Source: Clostridiales bacterium
Lineage (GTDB): Bacteria; Bacillota; Clostridia; Lachnospirales; Lachnospiraceae
Direction of reading: 5' to 3'
Length of the DNA: 64,000 nt
Assembly: GCA_018372435.1 (NCBI GenBank)
Contig: JAHAJA010000015.1
Coordinates: forward strand, 29,515 to 93,514
Shown here: positions 27,306-36,197 of the stretch, in pieces
Numbering within the stretch: the first letter of the stretch is position 1
Layout: every line of letters begins with the position of its first letter
The notes under the pieces: generated by a model
What the model saw: only the letters and a program-made list of their open reading frames with translations
Told to the model about the DNA's origin: nothing
The model's database searches: none
Made by a program: the position numbers and the translations under genes

Positions 27306-28193
27306 TTATTTTAAATCAATACCAGATGCTTTCTTGTCTAGCATCTTCTTGATTAGTTCTGCTGCGTGTGCTCCTGCTTCAACAGCTGTTGTACCGCCTT
27401 TATGAATGTTACTGATAACTGTTCTCTTAGCTTCTGCTAATCCATGTTTTGGTTTATAGGCAATATAAGCTGACATAGATTCTGCTGTTACAAGTCCTGG
27501 TCTTTCACCAACTAACATACAGATAACATCTGCATCTGTTATTTGTCCAATGTCATCCATGGCACCAACTCTGGCATACTTAATAAACAAAATTGGTGGT
27601 ACATTGATACTGTGCATACTAAGACCTTGTTTGATAGCTGGAATCATATCTTCAACATTGGCTTCAATTGCAGAGGAGGATAGTCCATCACCCACAATAA
27701 TCAGTACTTTTGGATTTTGTCCACATGTTTTCTTGATCACTTCTATTTCTTCTGGCGAGAATCTTCTACCAAGATCTGGTCTTGTAAGATACTCATCTTT
27801 ATCTGTACATAATGTCTTAACTGCCACAAAATTATTCTTCTTAATGAATTCTTCTGATACATCTGAGAATACGGCATCTTGTGCAGCTGCATGGTCAGCA
27901 CGAACACGTAACATACTTATTGTTTTATATCTAGCCCCTGCTCTTCCTACACCGAGTCTGGCAGGTGTTTTTGCCTTCATTGCTAGATATCCTTCTTTAT
28001 CCTTAGCGTCATCAACTAAGAATTGTTTTCGTAAGTCAATCTTCGTAATATCAGGGAGACACTCACCACTCACCATAGAAGCCACCGATGACCTAGAATT
28101 ACTTTCATAAGAAGTGGAAGTACTAGAAGTATCTTTGCTCACCATTTGTTCCACCATCTGTTCTACCATTTTTCTTAAGTCTTGCTCGTTCAT
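27306..28193 (-). CDS. eutC: Ethanolamine ammonia-lyase small subunit EutC
   Basis: A 295-residue small subunit of the AdoCbl-dependent lyase that splits ethanolamine to acetaldehyde and ammonia. [40 protein letters not shown] and [14 protein letters not shown] [20 protein letters not shown] are family marks, mostly at the substrate/cobalamin face. The first ~45 residues ([17 protein letters not shown], then Ser-rich) form an amphipathic helix and linker that fits a shell-targeting signal. Confidence 0.94.
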   Translation of the reverse strand: MNEQDLRKMVEQMVEQMVSKDTSSTSTSYESNSRSSVASMVSGECLPDITKIDLRKQFLVDDAKDKEGYLAMKAKTPARLGVGRAGARYKTISMLRVRADHAAAQDAVFSDVSEEFIKKNNFVAVKTLCTDKDEYLTRPDLGRRFSPEEIEVIKKTCGQNPKVLIIVGDGLSSSAIEANVEDMIPAIKQGLSMHSINVPPILFIKYARVGAMDDIGQITDADVICMLVGERPGLVTAESMSAYIAYKPKHGLAEAKRTVISNIHKGGTTAVEAGAHAAELIKKMLDKKASGIDLK

Positions 28194-28207
28194 GTTCTTC
28201 CCTCCTT

Positions 28208-29572
28208 CTAGAATAATATTGAAGCATCTCCAGCACGCTTCGTTAGCTTACCTTTTTCATCAACGAATCCCATAGTAACTAACCACTCGTGGAATGGCTT
28301 GATAGCTGTTAATCCAAACATCTCACGTAACGCTGCTGTTTCATGATATCCTGTTGTTTGATAATTAAGCATAACATCATCACCATGTGGAATACCCATG
28401 AAATAGTTACAACCTGCCGTTGTAAGAAGTACTGATAAATCTTCAATTGTATTCTGATCGGCTTTCATATGATTTGTGTAACATGCATCACACCCCATTG
28501 AAATACCTGTTAATTTACCCATGAAATGATCTTCAAGACCAGCGCGGTTTACTTGTCTACCATCATATAGATACTCTGGTCCAATGAAACCAACTACGGT
28601 ATTAACAACAAATGGATCATAGTGTTTCGCAAACCCATAGCATCTCGCTTCCATAGTAACCTGGTCAGCTCCATGATGAGCTTCAGAGGATAACTCTGAA
28701 CCCTGTCCTGTTTCGAAGTACATTACGTTAGGTCCTTCTGCGGTACCTTCTGCTAAAGCTAACTGTCTTGCTTCCTCTACTGTTGATGCATTAAAACCAA
28801 ATGCCTCGTTACCTTTTTCAGAACCTGCAATCGATTGAAAGATAAGATCTGTAGGTGCACCCTTTCTAATGGCCTCCATTTGCGTTGTAATGTGTGCAAG
28901 AACACAAGTCTGTGTTGGTATTTTGAATTTTTGCTTGATTTCTTCAAAACGTTTTAATACACGTACAACACTTTCTGTTGAATCATCTACAGGGTTAAGT
29001 CCTAGAAGCGCATCTCCAGCTCCATAAGTCAAACCTTCTAATAAAGAAGCCATAATTCCATCTGGATCATCAGTAGGATGATTTGGTTGCAGACGTGAAC
29101 TAAGTGTTCCTGGTTCGCCGATTGTTGTATTACAGTGTGCAGTAACACGAATTTTGCTAGCTCCATAAATTAAGTCCATATTAGACATTAATTTAGCAAC
29201 TGCCGCTACCATTTCAGATGTTATTCCACGACTGATGCGGCGAATATCACTACCTTTTGTTTCTCCGTCAAGAATCCATTCACGAAATTCCGCTACAGTC
29301 CAATGTTTAATTTCATTGTAGATTTTTTCATTTACATCATCTTGAATAATTCTTGTTACTTCATCGATATCATAAGGGACTACTGGGTTTTCTCTTAATT
29401 GTTCTAATGTAATGTTAGCAAGAACAATTTTAGCTGCTACACGTTCTTCTGCAGAACCTGCTGCAACACCTGCAAGTAAATCTCCTGATTTCTCTTCATT
29501 TGCTTTCGCCAGTACTTCCTTGAGAGATTTAAACTCGTACGTATGGCCAAATAACAAGGTCTTTAAAATCAT
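28208..29572 (-). CDS. eutB: Ethanolamine ammonia-lyase large subunit EutB
   Basis: The 454-residue catalytic TIM-barrel subunit; length equals that of the Salmonella enzyme (453). [60 protein letters not shown] and [20 protein letters not shown] are diagnostic. ATG follows AGGAGG. It is directly before eutC and behind the eutA reactivase, the normal order in Firmicutes. Confidence 0.97.
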   Translation of the reverse strand: MILKTLLFGHTYEFKSLKEVLAKANEEKSGDLLAGVAAGSAEERVAAKIVLANITLEQLRENPVVPYDIDEVTRIIQDDVNEKIYNEIKHWTVAEFREWILDGETKGSDIRRISRGITSEMVAAVAKLMSNMDLIYGASKIRVTAHCNTTIGEPGTLSSRLQPNHPTDDPDGIMASLLEGLTYGAGDALLGLNPVDDSTESVVRVLKRFEEIKQKFKIPTQTCVLAHITTQMEAIRKGAPTDLIFQSIAGSEKGNEAFGFNASTVEEARQLALAEGTAEGPNVMYFETGQGSELSSEAHHGADQVTMEARCYGFAKHYDPFVVNTVVGFIGPEYLYDGRQVNRAGLEDHFMGKLTGISMGCDACYTNHMKADQNTIEDLSVLLTTAGCNYFMGIPHGDDVMLNYQTTGYHETAALREMFGLTAIKPFHEWLVTMGFVDEKGKLTKRAGDASILF

Positions 29573-29673
29573 AATACGCCTCCTATTATTGAGTTTTATT
29601 CCATAAACTTTTTATCTAAAAACGTAACTATTCAAGACCACGTCCTTCATAGCTACAAATGATGCACACAACT

Positions 29674-31116
29674 CTATTCATTGAATACAAGCGTCTTTAC
29701 TACAACTGGTAAAACGGTTCCTTCTGCCACAGGTTTTCCAATGTCAATGTAATCCCCATTGTCTAGTTTAATACTATCAAGACAGATAACATCTTTTTGA
29801 TACTGCAACTCATGATACATTGCTTGTCCTAACGCTTTCGCCATATCATGTTCTACAATAATAATCAGTGGTAATTCCCTGCTTATTAACTCTTGCATCC
29901 CCTTCACCAAGCCTTTTGCATAATCCGATACTTGAACAAAAGATGGATTCTTTATTCCTTCAATTGCAATTGCTACCCTTTGAAGGTTTCCTTCTAATTT
30001 GTACCAATCTAATTTTTTCTGTATTGCTTCGCTTAAGGTTTCTATATTCTCTTCTTCTTCTTTTCGCATCTTCAGAATCGGTAGATTCTTAATTGGGAAT
30101 GGATTACTTGTATACGTAATCGTACTTCCACTAATCTCTGTTGTATGTGTACCAGCTCCAACCACAGTGGCTCGTATCGTTTCTATACTCTTTACTAAGT
30201 GTAACTGCGTACATAACTCGGATTGTCTTATTGCTTCTCCTAGTAATACTCCCATATCCCCATAAGCGAAATATTCTTTCCCTTCTCTCTCATGGTAGAT
30301 ATAATCCGCTACACCACCAGAGAAGGAGATATTCTCAATCTTCTGATTTGGGGCAAGGCTCTTATTGGTGATCATGATTTCATAATCCTCATCAATCTCC
30401 GCTAAGCCAATACTTTGTTTTAAACCTTTAATCATCAACTTAACAATTGGATCAAGGTTTTCTTTGGTTGCCACCATTCCTATATGAATATCTAGGTTAT
30501 GCTTCGCAATTAATTTCTCTACCTTTTTCGATAGATACGTAATCTCATGGGTAGATGGATTAATCTTTATTAATCGTCCTCCAATATCAAGACAACCGGT
30601 ATCAACAACTTCACCACGTAAGAATAATGCCAAATTACTTGTTCCACCACCAATATCGATATTAACAACACTAGTCGAGTGTTCTTTCGAATACGCATGT
30701 GCACCTGCACCCTTACCAGCTATAATACTTTCGAGGTCAGGTCCCGCAGTAGCTACAACAAAATCACCGGCAAAACCACTGAGGAATTCCAGTACTTCCT
30801 TGGCATTTTCTTTTCTTGCAGTCTCTCCAGTAATAATTACAGCCCCAGTATCAATACCTGACTTGCTGATTCCTGCTCTTTCATATTCCTGTTCAATAAT
30901 TTGTCTTACTCTAGGTCCATCGATTTCAGTCGGTGTCTTTAGTGGAGTAAAATATATCTCACTACGGTATATGATTTCTTTGTCAACAATTACGATTCTA
31001 GGAACAGAATAACTAGATGCCATATTCTCAATGTATAACTTTGAAAATACAAGTTGAGTTGTACTAGTTCCAATATCTATTCCAACGCTAAGTAGCTCTT
31101 CTCTCATATACTCCAC
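29674..31116 (-). CDS. eutA: Ethanolamine ammonia-lyase reactivating factor EutA
   Basis: A 480-residue ASKHA-fold ATPase that swaps damaged cobalamin out of EutBC. SVGIDIGTSTTQLVFSK is the phosphate-1 motif, VVNIDIGGGTSNLALFLRGE the phosphate-2 motif, and SFSGGVADYIYH and VVGAGTHTTEISGSTITYTS later signatures. Lies between eutP and eutB with a 101-bp gap before eutB. Confidence 0.95.
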   Translation of the reverse strand: MEYMREELLSVGIDIGTSTTQLVFSKLYIENMASSYSVPRIVIVDKEIIYRSEIYFTPLKTPTEIDGPRVRQIIEQEYERAGISKSGIDTGAVIITGETARKENAKEVLEFLSGFAGDFVVATAGPDLESIIAGKGAGAHAYSKEHSTSVVNIDIGGGTSNLALFLRGEVVDTGCLDIGGRLIKINPSTHEITYLSKKVEKLIAKHNLDIHIGMVATKENLDPIVKLMIKGLKQSIGLAEIDEDYEIMITNKSLAPNQKIENISFSGGVADYIYHEREGKEYFAYGDMGVLLGEAIRQSELCTQLHLVKSIETIRATVVGAGTHTTEISGSTITYTSNPFPIKNLPILKMRKEEEENIETLSEAIQKKLDWYKLEGNLQRVAIAIEGIKNPSFVQVSDYAKGLVKGMQELISRELPLIIIVEHDMAKALGQAMYHELQYQKDVICLDSIKLDNGDYIDIGKPVAEGTVLPVVVKTLVFNE

Positions 31117-31156
31117 CTCCTAATCCTAACTATTTAGTCGCTACAGACCAGCACTT

Positions 31157-31600
31157 CTAATCATCAATTTTTTCATGAATATAAGCAAAAAGTTCTTCAA
31201 TACCGATATTATCAATCGTATCAACTTTGAAGATTTTCGTTACTCCTGCTTCCTTCAGATTCATCTCTACCTTTGAAATTGCCGCTTGGTCTTTCACAAT
31301 ATTAATCTTCGTGACAATTCCAATTAACTCTTTCGCAAATGTTCCAGCAAAAGCGGGTGGAATATAATTATCGTAAGCTGTTGGGTCTGCAATGAGCGCA
31401 ATTAACTTCGCATCTACAGCTGTATTAATTAAAGCTCGGTAATAATTTCTATTCTCTAGATATTCTCCTGGTGTATCGATTGCATTATCATACAATTCAA
31501 TCGCTTGTGTTTTCTTATACCGTATCTCAAGCTCACTTAGTTTTTGACATAAAGTCGTCTTACCACAACCTGTTCTGCCCATAAATATGATTTTCCCCAC
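31157..31600 (-). CDS. eutP: EutP/PduV-type small GTPase-like protein
   Basis: A 147-residue P-loop protein (Walker A GRTGCGKTTL near residue 8; VTKINIVKD resembling NKxD). The family (EutP/PduV) has been linked to acetate kinase activity and to microcompartment positioning. The GTG start at 31600 follows AGGAGG. Located between eutS and eutA. Confidence 0.9.
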   Translation of the reverse strand: MGKIIFMGRTGCGKTTLCQKLSELEIRYKKTQAIELYDNAIDTPGEYLENRNYYRALINTAVDAKLIALIADPTAYDNYIPPAFAGTFAKELIGIVTKINIVKDQAAISKVEMNLKEAGVTKIFKVDTIDNIGIEELFAYIHEKIDD

Positions 31601-31652
31601 AGCCTTACCTCCTAGTGTAATGTCAAATCTTATACCTATTTATCTGGCATTA

Positions 31653-32018
31653 CTAAGTCCTTGTGACCTTCGTAGGAGTAAAACCAAGCTGCACCTCTAA
31701 AACAGATACAATATCTCTTATTCCAGCTTCAACAGAACTTACATCACCAGTTATTACAAGAGCACCGCTAAATCGATCAATGAAGCCAAGTTTAATATCC
31801 GATGCCTTAGTCGCAACATCCGCAGCAATTATTGCCCCTTCACTAGGTGTTATTGTCATAATTCCTATTGCATTAATCTCTTCTGTAATTAAGCCCATCT
31901 TTTGATAGATCTCTTCTGTAGGATTTGCAATAATATGTGCCAGTGTAATCTGTTTACCTGGTACAAATTCTTGAATAATTCTTTGTTTTTCCTCAAGTTG
32001 TAATGCTATTGTTCTCAC
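31653..32018 (-). CDS. eutS: BMC shell protein EutS
   Basis: A 121-residue permuted BMC domain protein forming bent hexamers at shell edges. [20 protein letters not shown] and [20 protein letters not shown] are EutS/PduU signatures. The start is a GTG at 32018, 10 bp past the eutG stop. Confidence 0.93.
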   Translation of the reverse strand: MRTIALQLEEKQRIIQEFVPGKQITLAHIIANPTEEIYQKMGLITEEINAIGIMTITPSEGAIIAADVATKASDIKLGFIDRFSGALVITGDVSSVEAGIRDIVSVLEVQLGFTPTKVTRT

Positions 32019-32028
32019 CTACCCGCCA

Positions 32029-33159
32029 TTACCTAATTAGATGAAGAATCTCTAACACGTCAGATACGGTAGTCTTTCTTGGATTAGTATCCATACATGC
32101 ATCTGCCAAAGCACCCTCAGCTATACTTTTCTTAGCTTCTAGATATTCCTCTTCTTTGATTCCACATTCTTTTAAGGAACGCGGCATCTTCATCTCTCGC
32201 TCTAATCGTACAACCTCTGCTATCAATCCCTTAACAAGTGCTCTTGTTGTTGCCCCTTGTATTCCACATAGTTTAGCGATGATTGCATATTTCTTAGCTG
32301 TTAACGTATAGGTCTTAGGATTGTAGCCCTCCATATTACTGTTGTACTCAATGACATGTGGTAAAAGAATTGCATTCGTTCTTCCATGAGGTATATGAAG
32401 TTTCCCTCCGATGTTATGCGCGATAGCATGATTAACTCCTAGAGAAGCTTCATTGAATGCCATACCCGCTAAACAAGATGCAGAATGCATCTTCTCTTTT
32501 GCTTCCATATCATCACTGCTCTTATAAGATCGCAATAAATAATCAAAAACAAGTTTCACTGCTTTCTCTGCTAAAGCATCTGAAAAATCAGTAGCGTTAG
32601 TTGAAACATACGCTTCTAGTGCATGGGTCAATACATCCATACCCGTATCTGCTACGATTTGACATGGGAGACTCTTTACAAGTTCTGGTTCTAGTATTGC
32701 CACATTTGGTAATAGTTCATTAGATACAAGTGGGTATTTCACACCTTTTTGCTTATCTGTAATTACAGCGAAATTGGTTACTTCTGACCCAGTTCCACTT
32801 GTAGTTGGAATTGCAATAAATTGCATATCTGGTAGATTTGCTGCTTTTTTTGAAAAGCTCATTATAGCTTTCGCTGCATCTATCGCTGAACCACCACCAA
32901 GGGCAATTACTGCATCTGGTTTATATGCAGTTACTTCACTCACTCCCTCGACAACCAGTTCCATTGGAGGATCAGGTACAATATCGCTGAATACTTGATA
33001 ACTTCCACTCGTTAACTTGGACGTTATTCTCTCTATCATTCCTGACTTTACCATAAATGGATCGGTTACAATAAAAACTTTCTTATTCGCCAGTGAGGTG
33101 ATGTATCCAAGTGCATTTTCACCAAACACAATCTTGGTCTTAACTTCAAATGTTTTCAT
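32029..33159 (-). CDS. eutG: Iron-containing alcohol dehydrogenase EutG
   Basis: A 376-residue Fe-dependent group III alcohol dehydrogenase reducing acetaldehyde to ethanol and restoring NAD+ for EutE. GGGSAIDAAKA is the nucleotide site; NEASLGVNHAIAHNIGG and LHIPHGRTNAILLPH carry the metal-binding histidines. It is the first gene of the operon; ATG follows AGGGTGA. Its promoter and a palindromic operator lie just upstream. Confidence 0.93.
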   Translation of the reverse strand: MKTFEVKTKIVFGENALGYITSLANKKVFIVTDPFMVKSGMIERITSKLTSGSYQVFSDIVPDPPMELVVEGVSEVTAYKPDAVIALGGGSAIDAAKAIMSFSKKAANLPDMQFIAIPTTSGTGSEVTNFAVITDKQKGVKYPLVSNELLPNVAILEPELVKSLPCQIVADTGMDVLTHALEAYVSTNATDFSDALAEKAVKLVFDYLLRSYKSSDDMEAKEKMHSASCLAGMAFNEASLGVNHAIAHNIGGKLHIPHGRTNAILLPHVIEYNSNMEGYNPKTYTLTAKKYAIIAKLCGIQGATTRALVKGLIAEVVRLEREMKMPRSLKECGIKEEEYLEAKKSIAEGALADACMDTNPRKTTVSDVLEILHLIR

Positions 33160-33182
33160 GTGATATCACCCTATCTTCACTT

Positions 33183-33216
33183 AAGTCGACGATTTTATCA
33201 AACTCATCTTCGACTT
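33183..33216 (-). promoter_or_regulatory. Leader hairpin before eutG
   Basis: AAGTCGA (33183-33189) and TCGACTT (33210-33216) form a 7-bp stem, with two more pairs after a mismatch, ending about 24 nt before the eutG start codon. It is in the transcribed leader. It lacks the A/G loop pattern I would expect for an EutV (ANTAR) site and has no U-tract. Confidence 0.4.
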
Positions 33217-33299
33217 TGTTCCATGGTTACTCAGTTAGAATATGTATATTTTTGATAAATATTCTCTACCTGATAAAAAAGCTTATCTCATATTTAATT

Positions 33300-33318
33300 A
33301 CATAGGTAAAACCTATGT
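33300..33318. promoter_or_regulatory. Palindromic operator candidate of the eut operon
   Basis: ACATAGGT-AAA-ACCTATGT, perfect 8-bp arms with a 3-nt centre, sits about 7-25 nt past the inferred transcription start of the eut operon. The position suits a repressor roadblock or an early RNA hairpin. The protein that binds is unknown. Confidence 0.55.
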
Positions 33319-33331
33319 TTTAAATAGATAT

Positions 33332-33360
33332 CATATATTTTACTTATAACCTTTTGTGAA
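33332..33360 (-). promoter_or_regulatory. Promoter of the eut operon
   Basis: On the minus strand, TTCACA (33360-33355), a 17-bp spacer and TATATG (33337-33332) form a sigma-A-like promoter about 170 bp before eutG. It overlaps the divergent chr promoter, so the two may compete. Confidence 0.5.
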
Positions 33361-33367
33361 CTATAAT
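33339..33367 (+). promoter_or_regulatory. Promoter of the chromate transporter operon
   Basis: TTTACT (33339-33344), a 17-bp spacer and a perfect TATAAT (33362-33367) lie about 57 bp before the first chr start codon. They are interleaved with the oppositely directed eut promoter. Confidence 0.55.
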
Positions 33368-33423
33368 GAATATATCAGTGCTGACAAAATAAATTAACGT
33401 AAATTAGAGGAGTAAATGAACTT

Positions 33424-34047
33424 ATGAAGAAGGAATCATTGATTTCAGAGGAAATTTTAGAAATTTATAATTACAATAAAACAGAACATGTCTTTTGGGA
33501 CTTATTTAGAACTATGTTCATGCTGAGTGCCTGCACCTTTGGTGGTGGCTTCGTTATTGTTTCATTAATGAAGAAGAAATTCGTAGAAGAACTTGGCTGG
33601 CTTGAGGAAGATGAGATGCTTGATATAACAGCAATGGCGCAATCCTGTCCTGGTCCATTACCGATTAATGCTTCCGTAATTCTAGGCTACAGAATGAAAG
33701 GTATACTTGGTTCTTTAGTGGCAGTCATAGGAACTTCACTACCACCACTTATTATTATTACAGCAATCTCTTATTTTTATGAAGAATTTCGTTCAAACAG
33801 AGTAATCGCTACTGCACTTCAAGTTATGAGAGCTGGTGTAGCCGCGGTAATCTTTGATGTTGTGTATAACTTAGCCTCTAACATAATAAAAACCAAAAAC
33901 AGATTCTATATTTTATTAATGATTGTTACATTCATTATGAACTACTTCCTTGGCTTTAGCGCAATGCTTATAATCCTAACTTGCCTATTCCTTGGCATAT
34001 GTACTGTATTACTGGATCTTCGAAAGGAGCATAAAGCAAGATGTTAA
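33424..34047 (+). CDS. Chromate transporter, short-chain CHR subunit 1
   Basis: A 207-residue half-size CHR-family protein. TFGGGFVIVSLMKKKFVEEL and AMAQSCPGPLPINASVILGY are the paired CHR motifs; five to six membrane segments are visible. Half-size CHR proteins work as pairs, and the second half follows with a 7-bp overlap. Family members export chromate, though in anaerobes the natural substrate may be another anion. ATG follows AGAGGAG upstream. Confidence 0.88.
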   Translation: MKKESLISEEILEIYNYNKTEHVFWDLFRTMFMLSACTFGGGFVIVSLMKKKFVEELGWLEEDEMLDITAMAQSCPGPLPINASVILGYRMKGILGSLVAVIGTSLPPLIIITAISYFYEEFRSNRVIATALQVMRAGVAAVIFDVVYNLASNIIKTKNRFYILLMIVTFIMNYFLGFSAMLIILTCLFLGICTVLLDLRKEHKARC

Positions 34048-34607
34048 TCTTATGTAAATTATTCTTTAGTTTTATAAAAGTAGGACTATTTAGTGTTGGT
34101 GGTGGTTATGCCGCAATACCATTAATTCAAAATCAAATCGTCGATATACATCACCTTATGACTATGGAGGAATTCGCGGATTTAATCACTATCGCCGAAA
34201 TGACACCAGGTCCTATATCAATTAATTCAGCTACCTTCGTAGGTAATAAACTTGCAGGTATCCCCGGCGCACTTTTATGTACCTTCGGAGTGGTACTTCC
34301 CGCTTTCGTACTTTGTTTACTCCTTGCTTACTTCTATTACAAATACCGTAGCTTTGGTGGAGTTCAAACAATATTAGCAAGTCTTCGTCCCGCTGTAGTC
34401 GCCTTAATCAGCGGTGCTGGAATATCCATTCTAAGTCTAGCATTATTCCAAGCTCAAAAGGCCGATATTGTACTATCAAACTTCCATATCATAGAAGCCA
34501 TATTATTCATAGGTGGAATAATTGCTCTTAGAAAATTCAAAGCTAATGCTATCTTAGTGATATTCGGTTCTGGAGTAATTGGTACAATCGCGTATTATCT
34601 TGTATAA
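34041..34607 (+). CDS. Chromate transporter, short-chain CHR subunit 2
   Basis: A 188-residue CHR half with SVGGGYAAIPLIQNQIV and AEMTPGPISINSATFVGNKL. It overlaps the first half by 7 bp, with the AAAGGAG ribosome site inside the upstream gene, so the two are made together as an antiparallel pair in the membrane. Confidence 0.88.
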   Translation: MLILCKLFFSFIKVGLFSVGGGYAAIPLIQNQIVDIHHLMTMEEFADLITIAEMTPGPISINSATFVGNKLAGIPGALLCTFGVVLPAFVLCLLLAYFYYKYRSFGGVQTILASLRPAVVALISGAGISILSLALFQAQKADIVLSNFHIIEAILFIGGIIALRKFKANAILVIFGSGVIGTIAYYLV

Positions 34608-34680
34608 GTTTGTAACAGCTCCTATTCTTAATCCTATATCAAGTTCTCATATATATGATTACACGATTATAAACACAAAA

Positions 34681-34706
34681 AAAGCTACTTAAAATTAAGT
34701 AGCTTT
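34681..34706 (-). terminator. Terminator between chr genes and the toroid-like gene
   Basis: AAAGCTACTT-N6-AAGTAGCTTT forms a 10-bp stem. On the minus strand it exits into a T-rich run, so it ends the minus-strand gene to its right; it can also stop the chr transcript. Confidence 0.75.
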
Positions 34707-34736
34707 CAACTAGAAATTGTTGTGGTGCAGATTTTG

Positions 34737-35603
34737 CTATACCATGCGATACTTCTTTGATAGTAAGGCATATAGTGTTATCCATTTATTAGGTTCGCCT
34801 ATATTCCCCACCTCAAAGTATGGAAAAGATTTATCAAGAATATATTTACCCTCACAATCCTTTTTACTCTCCAACAATGCTAACGCCTTATTGCAATTAG
34901 GATGATTCGCCCCACCAAGAACCGAAAGACCGTATATAGTCATTTGTAAACCCAATTTCACATGGTCAAACGGATAATATGTCCCCACCATTTCTTCAAT
35001 GATTGCCTTTCCTTGGTTATCAGGGTGGAATGCAACGTAATGGCTGATATAAAAATTCTTCAGTGATTCAAACTGTGGCAGAATAACTCCGATCTTTTTC
35101 AACTCCGCCGCAAGTAAAAGGTAGGTTGTAGTTTGTCTGTAGCATCCCATATCTGGAAGCTTTGAGTCGTTTGTATTCTTAGTTTTGTCTAGACACCGGA
35201 ATGTTCCGTCTTCCCGAATGGTGGAAAAAGCCAAAGATATTTCTTCTTTCACCCACTTATGATTGTAATATCCAAGAGATACTAAATTTCTTAACAGCAA
35301 TATTTTGGCACACTTCATACTACAATTCATATTCTTGATAACACGTTCAATATAATCATCAATAGGAACATCAACACGTGTTAAGCCAAATTCCGCAAGC
35401 GCACACAAAGCAGTGACATCCTCCCATTTTTTATTAAGCTTAAACTTATCCATGACTAAACCAACAGTGTCTGATTTCAATAAATCGTCATAAGCCTTTT
35501 TCACTTCAGGATCATCTTTTGGTATATCTATAAGCTCTATCATCGTCCGGTATTTCACCTCTGGGTTATCACCCTCAAGAAGCCAATTGATTACATTATT
35601 CAT
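34737..35603 (-). CDS. Prenyltransferase/terpene-cyclase-like toroid protein, unknown function
   Basis: A 288-residue cytosolic, all-helical protein. It opens with VINWLLEGDNPEVKYRTMIE and has repeated helix pairs (ILLLRNLVSLGYYNHKWVKE, DMGCYRQTTTYLLLAAELKK, FDHVKLGLQMTIYGLSVLGG), as in alpha-alpha toroid proteins. No catalytic DxDD motif was seen. Function unknown. It lies alone, upstream of a terminator. Confidence 0.65.
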   Translation of the reverse strand: MNNVINWLLEGDNPEVKYRTMIELIDIPKDDPEVKKAYDDLLKSDTVGLVMDKFKLNKKWEDVTALCALAEFGLTRVDVPIDDYIERVIKNMNCSMKCAKILLLRNLVSLGYYNHKWVKEEISLAFSTIREDGTFRCLDKTKNTNDSKLPDMGCYRQTTTYLLLAAELKKIGVILPQFESLKNFYISHYVAFHPDNQGKAIIEEMVGTYYPFDHVKLGLQMTIYGLSVLGGANHPNCNKALALLESKKDCEGKYILDKSFPYFEVGNIGEPNKWITLYALLSKKYRMV

Positions 35604-35688
35604 TGATGTACCATATCTCCGTTTTCGCAGATCACCTTTCAGAATATTTTAGGAAAATAGATCGTCCAGAACGTAGTTATATCTAACA

Positions 35689-36177
35689 CTATGGTAATAG
35701 TACCATATCTTTTTCTATCATATGAATCAATGCATTTCGTCCAATTAAGGTAATTCCGTTGGACTTTGCTAATACATATGCACTTTGTGTATAGTAACTA
35801 TTCGTTATTACCATTCCGTGTTTTGCTTTATAATAAGCCATTGAACCAATCACTTCTTGAACCGCTTTAATGCCTACTCGCTCTTTATAACGTTTTGCTT
35901 GAACAACAATTCGCTTTCCACGAGATTTAATCACTAGGTCTGCTCCGAAATCATGGGTTACTGGTGTTAATTTCACACGATAACCGTGTTTTTTATAAAA
36001 ATAATAAAGGAATAATTCAAAATCTTCTCCTGACAACAGATCAATATCGTAGATATTGCTTTGAAGTAATTTCTTTTTCTTATGACATTTCATAATAAAC
36101 TTCAGTAAGAAGATACTCGCAACAACAGCTGCTGACAGAAAGATTAGTTGTTCCACTTGTTGCGTATCAAACTGCAT
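35689..36177 (-). CDS. Membrane-anchored Mrr-like restriction endonuclease
   Basis: A 162-residue protein with one N-terminal membrane segment (LIFLSAAVVASIFLLKFIMK) and an Mrr-type PD-(D/E)XK domain: FELFLYYFYKKHGYRV, the acid in HDFGADLVI, and the core VVQAKRYKERVG with the catalytic Q-A-K. The C-terminal part (MVITNSYYTQSAYVLAKSNG) is typical of the Mrr_cat family. Such proteins are widespread in Firmicutes; most are untested, some cut modified DNA. Confidence 0.82.
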   Translation of the reverse strand: MQFDTQQVEQLIFLSAAVVASIFLLKFIMKCHKKKKLLQSNIYDIDLLSGEDFELFLYYFYKKHGYRVKLTPVTHDFGADLVIKSRGKRIVVQAKRYKERVGIKAVQEVIGSMAYYKAKHGMVITNSYYTQSAYVLAKSNGITLIGRNALIHMIEKDMVLLP

Positions 36178-36197
36178 TATATCCTGATAATTCCTTT

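Noticed and set aside
33160..33423. AdoCbl riboswitch or EutV (ANTAR) antiterminator in the eut leader
   Set aside because: No B12 box and no pair of hairpins with the expected loop pattern; the ~130-nt leader is too short for the riboswitch.
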